The notes under the pieces: generated by a model
Seen by the model: only the letters and a program-made list of their open reading frames with translations
Told to the model about the DNA's origin: nothing
The model's database searches: none
Assembly (NCBI RefSeq): GCF_050003625.1
Contig: NC_134398.1
Location: forward strand, 97,611,674-97,675,673
Reading direction: 5' to 3'
DNA: 64,000 nt
DNA from: Haematobia irritans
Lineage: Eukaryota > Arthropoda > Insecta > Diptera > Muscidae
Program-made: the position numbers and the translations under genes
In this document: one piece after another, positions 23,801 through 33,335 of the stretch
Layout of the letters: every line of letters begins with the position of its first letter
Numbering within the stretch: the stretch's first letter is position 1

Positions 23801-24473
23801 CAATTTGCTCATGATTGTCAGACAAGTTCAAGACACGAACTGGTATTAGTCTCTCTTCGTTCATTGTTAGGGCATTTGCTATCAAGATGTTGTTGCTTTT
23901 GTTTTCTGCTGGTTCAACAACCCACAATTGGCCGACTTCACAATCTCCATTCATAGAAACCCATATAATTGCTTCGGCATTCGGTGGTATAGACTCTGAC
24001 TGGCTCGTTGTCAAACGTCTGACAGGTGTATTCTCGTCGTATCCCACGTTTACCGTTATTTCGGCATCGCACCATGTCATTACACGACGCTTCATATCCA
24101 GATTGAGGCCAAAAGCAATCATGAAATCCGCTCCAATTATAACTTCGTCTACTATATCGGCCACAATGAAATCATAAGTAACGGATTTGTTAGCAATAGT
24201 TAATTTTACGGCGACCTTTCCATATACGGTTGCGGGTTCCCCTGTAGCCGTGCGTAGCTTGACTCCAATCAGTGGTGTAACTTTTCCTTTTACTAAATCA
24301 GATCTAATGATAGACTTTGATGCACCAGTATCCAACGTCAAAGTACGCTTGTCGCCATTAATAACACCCGCAATAGTTAAATTGTTATTTTTCTGTTGAA
24401 CTATTGCTATGGAGATGGTGGGGCCATCGTCTGTGGGAGCCAGCTCTTGCCCCGCTGAACTAGCTCGATTTAG
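20892..24473 (-). CDS. pol: gypsy-2 pol: protease - RT - RNase H - integrase
   Basis: Expressed as a Gag-Pol fusion by -1 frameshifting at 24473-24479; there is no ATG needed at its start. The readable frame is about 1190 codons. Counting from the TTG codon at 24341: protease DTGAS (4-8); RT with KKDGSTRFCVDYRKLN, catalytic Asp near 357 (STLDLQSGYW) and YLDD (419-422); RNase H with Asp 566/568, Glu 609 and Asp 634; integrase zinc domain His 797, His 804, Cys 834, Cys 837; integrase core Asp 866, Asp 926, Glu 962 (35 residues between the last two, the canonical D,D35E); then a C-terminal GPY/F-type module (WEGPY, about 1099-1103). Nothing essential is missing. It copies and inserts the element; particles form in the cytoplasm and cDNA integrates in the nucleus. 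Confidence 0.95.
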   Translation of the reverse strand, partial: LNRASSAGQELAPTDDGPTISIAIVQQKNNNLTIAGVINGDKRTLTLDTGASKSIIRSDLVKGKVTPLIGVKLRTATGEPATVYGKVAVKLTIANKSVTYDFIVADIVDEVIIGADFMIAFGLNLDMKRRVMTWCDAEITVNVGYDENTPVRRLTTSQSESIPPNAEAIIWVSMNGDCEVGQLWVVEPAENKSNNILIANALTMNEERLIPVRVLNLSDNHEQIVKFSDIGKCTPAEAIVNLEGNSSKTHGAVRKHLEGYFEAWTRHLSPSERNKAKQLLWKNASAFASEKGNQGRTSVVKHEIKTAEERPIKQAPRSVPLAKRDEVQKLIKEMAESGVIEPSSSPWCSPVVLVKKKDGSTRFCVDYRKLNDVTKKDSYPLPRIDDTLDTLAGTTWFSTLDLQSGYWQVEIAEKDKEKTAFGVNGGLWQFNVMPFGLCNAPATFERLMERVLKGLHWKSCLIYLDDIIVMGKTFDEHLKNLKDVIQQLSAAGLRLNAKKCSLFQREVKYLGHHVTAEGISTDEDKIQAVRDWPRPRNLHELRSFLGLCTYYRRFVPNFASIAASLHKLTQKGQKFQWSDEQEDSFQHLKELLCSAPVLAYPIPGEKFVLDTDASAHGIGGVLSQQIDGKEKVIGYFSRTLSKPEKNYCVTRRELLAVIEGVKHYHKYLYGQHFLLRTDHSALRWLLQFKNPEAQLARWIERLQSYDFSIEHRKGGKHGNADALSRRPCRIECKHCSKAEHKEEIVDIRLLHIESGVDWPTEQRKDPILNKIISAKEDNKKPSKKDIAAESPLMKSYWAQWDSLVLVNGSLQRKWESEDGKSSRNLIIVPDSKIRDVLAEFHNGPSGGHLGITKTAEKVKQRFYWVGCQKSIAEWVANCEKCMKAKGPTRKSRGPMQEYRPGAPFERIAMDVAGPFPVSDSGNRYVLVVMDYFSKWPEVYAIPNQEAKTIVDVVNKNWICRYGVPSEIHSDQGRNFESAIFKEMCESLGIKKTRTTPLHPQSDGMVERFNRTLEEHLRKVVDNGQRDWDEHIPKFLLSYRSAIHDSTSRTPANVLFGTELKLPGDLIFGAKPNELAIEENRNDIPNTFGEVHESVRNKIKMVSNRMKARYDRAVNTEGFQEEELVLLFNPQRKKGLCPKLQTQWEGPYKVIKKINDVVYRIQKDDSPRSKMKVVHLERLAPYGTGSVPVRDEQA

Positions 24474-25894
24474 TTTAAAGGTGACTCACTTGACTGTGGG
24501 GTCACCTTCTTATGGCTATTGTTTAATGGAGATGGTGATGTGGACCTTGACCGTTTGCGTCGTGCTTTGCATTCTCGAGCTAGATGTCCCGGCTTATCAC
24601 AGTTATAGCATTTGATCCGGGATTTATTTGCCTCTTGCTTCATTTCTTGCATTGCCTGCTTAACGGCTTCTTTCACTGAATCAATCACGGAATTCGATTC
24701 GTCATTCTCGGTCTCCACCTTACGTACTTTGTGAATTTGAGGACGTGCTAGTACCCTCGCTGTCTCTTGTGTAAGGGCAAATGTTACAGTTTCCACAAAT
24801 GTAGCTTTTTGTGACGCATATGTTGCACATTTTATGTCTGGGTCTCGAATGCCATTCACAAAGGTCTCAATTTTGATGCGGTCCACAAGTGGGTGACTCT
24901 CTCCTGGGTATGCCAATAGCACCAACCGCTCAACTTCTGTTGCAAAATCTTGTAGAGTCTCATTTGATTTCTGGACTCTTCCTCTTAATTCCATTCTGAA
25001 GATGTCTTGCTTATGTTCTCCACCGTACTTGCGTTGTAGCGCAGCTATTACTTCCTTATAGTTATTTCTGGAAGAAGTTGGGATACTTTGTATTACATCG
25101 GCAGCATTACCCTTCAATGCCAACAGAAGTTCAATTGCTCTGTCGTTGTCATTCCACATGTTTCTGGATGCCACCGTCTCAAATTGGAATTTGAAAACAT
25201 CAAATGAAGATGAGCCATCAAAAACAGGAGTTTTGATTTTTGGGCCCTCGATTACGCGCACTGGACCACCTTTCATTTCTAGTTCTGACATTTTTTTCTC
25301 AAGGTGTAGAAATTTTTCATCGTGAACCACAAATTTCTTATCCAATTCCACAATTTGACTTTCAATGTGGTCTACGCGTTTCTCCATACCTTCCGAAAGT
25401 TGTTGTAACTTTTCATTAAGAATTCTAGAATTTTCGTCAAATTTCTCCACCAAAAGAAGAGAATTTTCTTCCATCATTTTTCTAGAATTTTCTTGCATTT
25501 TTAGAGCGTTTTCTTCCAGCAATTTTCTAGAATTTTCTTCCATTTTTAGAGAATTTGCTTCCAGTTTTCTAGAATTTTCTTCCATTTTTCTAGAATTCTC
25601 ATCCATGATTTTTCTAGAGTTTTCCTCCATCATTTTACTCAAAACACTGAGCATTGATGTGTAATCTACAACACTCGAAGCCACAGACGGAGTTTCTACA
25701 CTGCTGGTATTGACGAGTATTGATTCATCAATGTCTTCCTTATAATCAAACTCATGCGTCGCAATGTCCATATTACGCCGTTCAAACTCTTCCAGTAGAC
25801 GCTTTTGAAGCTGGGCCTTATTGCCTGCTGTCGGCAGCTCCAGTTTGCTCAATTCCTTTTTTAAGTCTTCCACTCGAAGCTCATTAAACTTCAT
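24470..25894 (-). CDS. gag: gypsy-2 gag with SAP-like N-terminus and coiled coil
   Basis: 474 codons from ATG 25894. Residues 3-38 (FNELRVEDLKKELSKLELP...) look like a SAP domain, a nucleic-acid-binding helix-turn-helix usually linked to chromatin. Residues about 80-207 form a strongly helical coiled-coil region with nine imperfect ENSRK-type repeats spaced 7-11 residues (88-158). Residues about 222-370 are the retrotransposon capsid domain (FDGSSSFDVFKFQFE..., ELRGRVQKSNETLQDFA). A CX2CX4HX4C zinc knuckle lies at 429-442, followed by a basic, Ser-rich tail. It forms the particle shell and packages RNA. The SAP call is from pattern recognition. Confidence 0.93.
   Translation of the reverse strand: MKFNELRVEDLKKELSKLELPTAGNKAQLQKRLLEEFERRNMDIATHEFDYKEDIDESILVNTSSVETPSVASSVVDYTSMLSVLSKMMEENSRKIMDENSRKMEENSRKLEANSLKMEENSRKLLEENALKMQENSRKMMEENSLLLVEKFDENSRILNEKLQQLSEGMEKRVDHIESQIVELDKKFVVHDEKFLHLEKKMSELEMKGGPVRVIEGPKIKTPVFDGSSSFDVFKFQFETVASRNMWNDNDRAIELLLALKGNAADVIQSIPTSSRNNYKEVIAALQRKYGGEHKQDIFRMELRGRVQKSNETLQDFATEVERLVLLAYPGESHPLVDRIKIETFVNGIRDPDIKCATYASQKATFVETVTFALTQETARVLARPQIHKVRKVETENDESNSVIDSVKEAVKQAMQEMKQEANKSRIKCYNCDKPGHLARECKARRKRSRSTSPSPLNNSHKKVTPQSSESPLN
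24473..24479 (-). promoter_or_regulatory. -1 ribosomal frameshift site (U UUA AAC)
   Basis: Minus strand TTTAAAC, in phase with gag codons as T TTA AAC, and immediately followed by the gag TAA (24470-24472). Pol is in the -1 frame and open across this point. The sequence fits the X XXY YYZ rule exactly. A stimulating structure downstream could not be folded here. Confidence 0.88.
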
Positions 25895-25916
25895 TGTAGA
25901 TTTTTTTTTTCGTTAT

Positions 25917-25932
25917 CCCACTTCTGACACCA
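25917..25932 (-). other. gypsy-2 primer-binding site (tRNA-Leu)
   Basis: Minus strand TGGTGTCAGAAGTGGG, two bases after the 5' LTR. It is complementary to the 3' end (CCCACTTCTGACA plus CCA) of insect tRNA-Leu(CAG), a primer used by several fly gypsy-group elements. Confidence 0.85.
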
Positions 25933-25934
25933 AT

Positions 25935-26543
25935 TGTTACGTTTTTTATATTTAGGCGTTTTTAATTACCGACAATTAAAACACAGTTCTTCTAAATAAC
26001 GACAATCTACAATTTATTTAATATGACTTCACACTTTACAATTCGTTCACACTGAAGTTATTCGTTTGACGCTTTAATTAAGACTGACTCGTTAGCAGCA
26101 TGCGAGCGCTTTTATATATGACGGTGTGGCAATACGAGAACATTCTGGTAGCACTACAATATTCTGGCAACGCCAGAACATTCTTAGTCAATGCTAGAAG
26201 GATCTACGACCATTAAGTTGTTTACCTGGTGGCTGCCAAACACATACACACTCACATAGATATATGCTCGCATTACTACAACAACAACAATAATGACAAT
26301 AGACATTGAGATGAAATGAGAATGCAGAATAACAAAGCAAAGGGGTTGCTATTCTATGAGAGAGTAAGAACTAACATTTCGGTAAGCAAACAAAAGAACA
26401 TAAAAGAAATTCAGGAAAATACTAGAAAATGAATAGATGATTCCAACAAGTGATAGCGAAATTTTATCGTTACAATTTGAAATTTTAAATTAACGGAAAC
26501 TAATTTAAATAAACTTATATCTATAATTATCAAATTCGTAACA
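25935..26543 (-). repeat. gypsy-2 5' LTR with promoter
   Basis: 609 bp. On the minus strand a TATA box CATATATAAAAG lies at 26109-26120, and an initiator-like TCAGTC at about 26082-26087 is roughly 30 bp downstream, so transcription probably starts there. No polyadenylation site was mapped with confidence. Confidence 0.9.
26082..26120 (-). promoter_or_regulatory. gypsy-2 core promoter (TATA and initiator)
   Basis: TATATAAAAG and TCAGTC spaced as in RNA polymerase II core promoters of insects. The same sequence is present in the other LTR (about 20419-20457). Confidence 0.65.
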
Positions 26544-27015
26544 ATATTCAACGATCGATATCTCGAGAACTAAGCGTTTTTAGTAAAATGTTTACTTAAT
26601 ATTTGCTCCTTAGAATACATCATTTATTCGCAATATGTATAGTTTGCCTTAAATTTTGTAAAAAATGCAGTCATTTTTCGAAAAAGTGGTAAAATGTTTA
26701 AATTTTCAACGATCGATATATCACGAATTAAGCATTCTGGCCAAAATTTTTACAACACATTTTCTCTTTAGAATACACCATTTATTCCCAATTTACAATT
26801 GTTGTCTTAAATTTTGTAAAAAATGCAGCCATTTTTCATAAAAGTGATCAAATATTTAAACGATCAATATCTCGAGAACTAAGCATTTTTAGTCACATTT
26901 TTACTTAATATTTTCTCTTTAGAATATGCCATTTATGCCCAATATGCATGTTTTGTTTTAAATTTTATAAAAAGAAAAAAATTAAAATATTACAATTTTC
27001 AACGATTGATATCTC
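26544..27015 (+). repeat. 158-bp satellite array, segment 2
   Basis: About three monomers continuing the array cut by gypsy-2. The last one ends in a diverged monomer (AACGATTGATATCTCGAAAATAAG) that marks the start of the spacer in all three repeats of the locus. Confidence 0.92.
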
Positions 27016-27955
27016 GAAAATAAGATACCGCAATTTAAGTCATTTATAGCAAATACTTTTTATTTTGTACCAAACTTTTTGTAATTTCCATCAATAATGG
27101 CAGAAAATGTGAAATTGTGTTCATATGACGTATGAGCATTTTATTTATATTTACTTTTCTTTTTTACCATTTTGCTTATTATTTATTTTTTTCGGAGGAA
27201 TCGGTGATCTTGTGCATTTAAGGGTAAATTACGCTATGGTTATGATGTGTATTGCGTATTCGAAAGTAATTTGCCACAACTCTTAAAATTCAACAACTTG
27301 GCAATACTAATGCGGTTATACTGACATGTTGTAGAGCCTTTTCACTCGATCACTCAACTTCGTATGTGAGGCAGAATAAGACAAAAAATGTTTGTGCTAT
27401 ATGTGCTGTGGGCAGTGATGTCAATTGTTGGGCATTCAATTCGTCAAAAAATCGTCACCATTAAACGATCTATTCAAACAAGAGCATAACAAAAGTCATT
27501 TGAATTCGATTTAATTTCATGAAATTGAGTAAACATAGGAACTAATTAGTGATATAGTTTCCATTTTCCTTAAACATTGATGCATTTTAATGCTTAGTAC
27601 TAAGTTCATTTCTGCCTAAAGGCCGGTACTATGTCCGGTTTTCGAGTTGAAAATCATTTTATTTTCGCGATTATTTACAATCAAAATTTTAAATAAAAAT
27701 AAATATATTCCTGTGAAATTTTAATCGAATATAGATGAAAAGGACAATGCGTATCAATTGAGTTAAATTATCTGGGTTTAATCGCACTATTATAAACAAA
27801 ACATTTGTTTCGTGCGATTGCGGTATTTATTTGAAAAAAAACGGTGCTTCGAAATTCCCATTTACTCTAAATTCAAATATAGTCACCATTTGTTTAAATA
27901 AATACCGTGATCGCAAAGGGAAAACATTTTGTAAGTTATTTTCACATTTAAATTA
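27016..27955 (+). repeat. Satellite spacer, copy 1 (about 0.94 kb)
   Basis: Non-satellite block beginning AAGATACCGCAATTTAAGTC. It contains GGAGGAATCGGTGATCTTG, GGCAGTGATGTCAATTG and GGCCGGTACTATGTCCGG, and ends before ACGATCGTTATCTCGAAAAC. It repeats nearly unchanged at 32380-33335 and 36898-37845. No coding frame. Confidence 0.9.
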
Positions 27956-30900
27956 TTTAATTTTCTACGATCGTTATCTCGAAAACTAAGCATTTGACGC
28001 AAAATTTTCACTTAACATTTTTTTTTAAAATACACCATTTATTCCCAATATGTATGTTTTGTAAAAAATGATGTCATTTTTCGAAAAAGTGGTAAAATAT
28101 TTGAATTTTAAACGATCGATGTCTCGAGAACTAAGCATTTTTGGGAATATGTTTACTAAACATTTGCTCTTTAGAATACACCATTTATTCCCTATTTACA
28201 CTATTTGCTTTAAATTTTGTAAAAAATGTAGCCATTTTTCGTAAAAGTGGTACACTATTTAATTTTTCAACGATCGATATCTCGAGCACTAAGCACTTTT
28301 AGTCAAATGATTAGTTAATATTTTGTCTTTAGAATACACCACTTACTCACAATATTTATTTATTGCCTTAAATTTTGTAAAAAATACAGCCATTTTTCAT
28401 AAAAGTGGTAAAATATTTAAATATTCAACTATCGATATCTCGAGAACTAAACATTTTTAGTAAAATGTTTACTTAATATTTTCTCTTTAGAATACACCAT
28501 TTATTCCCTATTTACACTATTTGCTTTAAATTTTGAAAAAAATGTAGCCATTTTTCGTAAAAGTGGTAAACTATTTAATTTTTCAACGATCGATATCTCG
28601 AGCACTAAGCATTTTTAGTAAAATGTTTACTTAATATTTTCTCTTTAGAATACACCATTTATTCCCAATATGTATGGTTTGTCTTAAATTTTGTTAAAAA
28701 TGCAGCCATTTTTCATAAAAGTGGTAAAATATTTAAATATTCAACTATCGATATCTCGAGAACTAAGCATTCTGGCTAAAATTTTTACTAAACATTTTCT
28801 TTTTAGAATACACCATTTATTCCCAATATGTATAGTTTGCCTTAAATTTTGTAAAAAATGCAGCCATTTTTCGAAAAAGTGGTAAAATATTTAATTTTTC
28901 AACGATCGATATCTCGCGAACTAAGCATTCTGACCAAAATTTTTACTAAACATTTTCTTTTTACAATACACCATTTATTCCAAATATGTATGGTTTGTCT
29001 TAAATTTTGTAAAAAATGTAGCCATTTTTCGTAAAAGTGGTAAACTATTTAATTTTTCAACGATCGATATCTCGAGCACTAAGCATTTTTAGTCAAATTT
29101 GTACTTAATATTTTCTCTTTAGAAAACACCATTTATTCCCAATATGTATAGTTTGCCTTAAATTTTGTAAAAAATGCAGCCATTTTTCGAAAATGTGGTA
29201 AAATATTTAAATGTTCAACGATCGATATCTCGCGAACTAAGCATTCTGGCCAAAATTATTACTAAACATTTTCTTTTTAGAACACACCATTTATTCCCAA
29301 TATGTATAGTTTGCCTTAAATTTTGTAAAAAATGCAGCCATTTTTCGAAAAAGTGGTAAAATATTTAATTTTTCAACGATCGACATCTCGCGAACTAAGC
29401 ATTCTGGCCAAAATTTTTACTAAACATTTTCTTTTTACAATACACCATTTATTCCAAATATGTATAGTTTGCCATACATTTTGTAAAAAATGCAGCCATT
29501 TTTCGAAAAAGTGGTAAAATATTTAAATTTTCAACGAGGGATATCTCGAGAACTAACCATTTTTTGTCAAATTTTTACTTAATATTTTCTCTTTAGAATA
29601 CACCATTTATTCCCTATTTACACTATAAAAAATGCAGCCAGTTTTTTTTTTTAAATTTTGTAAAAAATGTAGCCATTTTTCGTAAAAGTGGTAGACTATT
29701 TAATTTTTCAACGATCGATATCTCGAGCACTAAGCATTTTAAGTAAAATTTTTACTTAATATTTTATCTTTAGAATATGCCATTTATGCCCAATTGTCAT
29801 GTTTTGTCTTAAATTTTGTTAAAAATGCAGGAATTTTTTGTAAAAGTGGTAAACTACTGAAATTTTCAACGATCGATATTTCTTGAATTAAGCATTTTTA
29901 GTAAAATGTTTACTTAATATTTTCTCTTTAGAATACACCATTTATTCCCAATATGTATGGTTTGTCTTAAATTTTGTAAAAAAAAAATGCAGCCATTTTT
30001 CATAAAAGTGGTAAAATATTTAAATATTCAACTATCGATATCTCGAGAACTAAGCGTTTTTAGTAAAATTTTTACTTAATATTTTCTCTTTAGAATACAC
30101 CATTTATTCCCAATATGTATAGTTTGCCTTAAATTTTGTAAAAAATGCAGCCATTTTGCGAAAAAGTGGTAAAATGTTTAAATTTTCAACGATCGATATC
30201 TCACGAATTAAGCATTCTGGCCAAAATATTTACTAAACATTTTCTCTTTAGAATACACCATTTATTCCCAATTTACAATTGTTGTCTTAAAGTTTGTAAA
30301 AAATGCAACCATTTTTCATAAAGGTGATAAAATATTTAAATGTTCAACGATCGATATCTCGCGAACTAAGCATTTTTAGTCAAATTTTTGCTTAATATTT
30401 TCTCTTTAGAATATTCCATTTATGCCCAATTGTCATGGTTTGTCTTAAATTTTGTTCAAAATGCAGGCATTTTTCGTATAAGTGGTAAAATATTTAAATA
30501 TTCAACTATCGATATCTCGAGAACTAAGCATTTTTCGTCAAATTTTTACTTAATATTTTCTCTTTAGAACATGCCATTTATGCCCAATTGTCATGTTTTG
30601 TATTAAATGCAGCCATTTTGCGAAAAAGTGGTAAAATGTTTAAATTTTCAACGATCGATATCTCTCGAATTAAGCATTCTGGCCAAAATATTTACTAAAC
30701 ATTTTCTCTTTAGAATACACCATTTATTCCCAATTTACAATTGTTGTCTTAAAGTTTGTAAAAAATGCAACCATTTTTCATAAAAGTGATAAAATATTTA
30801 AATGTTCAACGATCGATATCTCGAGAACTAAGCATTTTTAGTCAAATTTTTACTTAATATTTTCTCTTTAGAATATGCTATTTATGCCCAATTGTCATGT

Positions 30901-32379
30901 TTTGTCTTAAATTTTGTTAAAAATGCAGCTAATTTTCGAAAAATTGGTAAAATATTTAAATTTTCAACGACCGATATCTCGAGAACTGAGCATTTTTAGT
31001 CAAATGTTTAGTTAATATTTTGTCTTTAGAAGACACCACTTACTCACAATATTTATTTATTGTCTTAAATTAAAAAAAAAATGGAGCCATTTTTCATAAA
31101 AGTGGTAAAATATTTAAATATTCAACTATCGATATCTCGAGAACTAATCATTTTTCGTCACATTTTTACTTAATATTTTCTCTTTAGAATACACCATGTA
31201 TTCCCAAAATGTATAGTTTGCCATACATTTTGTAAAAAGTGCAGCCATTTTTCGAAAAAGTGGTAAAATATTTAAATGTTCAACGATCGATATCTCGCGA
31301 ACTAAGCATTCTGGCCAAAATTTTTACTAAACATTTTCTTTTTAGAATACACCATTTATTCCGAATATGTATAGTTTGCCTTATATTTTGTAAAAAATGC
31401 AGCACTTTTTCGAAAAATGGTAAAATATTTAAATTTTCAACGATCGATATCTCGATAACTAATCATTTTTCGTCAAATTTTTACTTAATATTTTCTCTTT
31501 AGAATATGCCATTTATGCCCAATATGTATAGTTTGCCATAAATTTTGTAAAAAATGCAGCCATTTTTCGAAAAAGTGGTAAAATATTTAAATGTTCAACG
31601 ATCGATATCTCGCGAACTAAGCATTTTTAGTCAAATTTTTGCTTAATATTTTCTCTTTAGAATATGCCATTTATGCCCAATTGTCATGGTTTGTCTTAAA
31701 TTTTGTTCAAAATGCAGGCATTTTTCGTAAAAGTGGTAAAATATTTAAATATTCAACTATCGATATCTCGAGAACTAAGCATTTTTCGTCAAATTTTTAC
31801 TTAATATGTTCTCTTTAGAACATGCCATTTATGCCCAATTGTCATGTTTTGTATTAAATTTTGTTCAAAATGCAGGCATTTTTCGTAAAAGTGGTAAAAT
31901 ATTTAAATATTCAACTATCGATATCTCGAGAACTAAGCATTTTTAGTCACATTTTTACTTAATGTTTTCTCTTTAGAATACACCATTTATTCCCAATATG
32001 TATGGTTTGCCTTTGTAAAAATGCTGCCATTTTCCATAAAAGTGGTAAAATATTTAAATATTGAACGATCGATATCTCGAGAACTAAGCATTTTTAGTAA
32101 AAATTGTACTTAATATTTTCTCCTTAGAATACACCATTTGTTCCCAATATGTATAGTTTGCCTTAAATTTTGTAAAAAATGAAGCCATTTTTTCGAAAAA
32201 GTGGTAAAATATTTAAATGTTCAACGATCGATATCTCGAGAACTAAGCATTTTTAGTCACATTTTTACTTAATATTTTCTCTTTAGAATATGCCATTTAT
32301 ACCCAATATGCATGTTTTGTCTTAAATTTTGTAAAAAGAAAAAAATTAAAATATTAAAATTTTCAACGATTGATATCTC
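27956..32379 (+). repeat. 158-bp satellite array, segment 3
   Basis: About 28 monomer lengths. The order of monomer variants, including unusual ones such as a truncated unit with a T-run at about 29640, matches segment 4 at a constant offset of 5308 bp over much of its length. A piece at about 30640-31500 also matches segment 1 at 19050-19712. Confidence 0.93.
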
Positions 32380-33335
32380 GAAAATAAGATACCGCAATTT
32401 AAGTCATTTATAACATATACTTTTTATTTTGTACCAAACTTTTTGTAATTTCCATCAATAATGGCAGAAAATGTGGAATTGTGTTCATATGACGTATGAG
32501 CATTTTGTTTATATTTACTTTTCTTTTGTACCATTGTGCTTATTATTTATTTTTTTCGGAGGAATCGGTGATCTTGTGCATTTAAGGGTAAATTAGGTAA
32601 ATTACGCTATGGTTATGATGTGTATTGCGTATTCGAAAGTAATTTGCCACAACTCTTAAAATTCAACAACTTGGCAATACTAATGCGGTTATACTGACAT
32701 GTTGTAGAGCCTTTTCACTCGATCACTCAACTTCGTATGTGAGGCAGAATAAGACAAAAAATGTTTGTGCTATATGTGCTGTGGGCAGTGATGTCAATTG
32801 TTGGGCATTCAATTCGTCAAAAAATCGTCACCATTAAACGATCTATTCAAACAAAAGCATAACAAAAGTCATTTGAATTCGATTTAATTTCATGAAATTG
32901 AGTAAACATAGGAACTAATTAGTGATATAGTTTCCATTTTCCTTAAACATTGATGCATTTTAATGCTTAGTACTAAGTTCATTTCTGCCTAAAGGCCGGT
33001 ACTATGTCCGGTTTTCGAGTTGAAAATCATTTTATTTTCGCGATTATTTACAATCAAAATTTTAAATAAAAATAAATATATTCCTGTGAAATTTTAATCG
33101 AATATAGATGAAAAGGACAATGCGTATCAATTGAGTTAAATTATCTGGGTTTAATCGCACTATTATAAACAAAACATTTGTTTCGTGCGATTGCGGTATT
33201 TATTTGAAAAAAAAACGGTGCTTCGAAATTCCCATTTACTCTAAATTCAAATATAGTCACCATTTGTTTAAATAAATACCGTGATCGCAAAGGGAAAACA
33301 TTTTGTAAGTTATTTTCACATTTAAAATATTTAAT
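32380..33335 (+). repeat. Satellite spacer, copy 2
   Basis: Second copy of the spacer. It differs from copy 1 by a small duplication (GGTAAATTAGGTAAATTACG) and scattered substitutions. Confidence 0.9.

Larger units (their letters stand above)
20272..26543 (-). mobile_element. gypsy-2: intact, young Ty3/gypsy LTR retrotransposon
   Basis: A complete 6272-bp element inserted in the satellite. Two 609-bp LTRs (20272-20880 and 25935-26543) begin TGTTACG and end CGTAACA. ATAT target copies lie at 20268-20271 and 26544-26547, and joining them restores a satellite monomer. Minus-strand order: 5' LTR, tRNA-Leu primer site, gag (25894-24470), pol by -1 frameshift (to 20892), polypurine tract, 3' LTR. 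No env. All diagnostic residues of protease, RT, RNase H and integrase are present and no stop was found, so it may be capable of transposition. Confidence 0.95.

Noticed and set aside
22117..25664. Plus-strand open frames within gypsy-2, including a Phe/Ser-rich one at 25365-25664
   Set aside because: They are antisense shadows of gag and pol, which carry clear domains on the minus strand.
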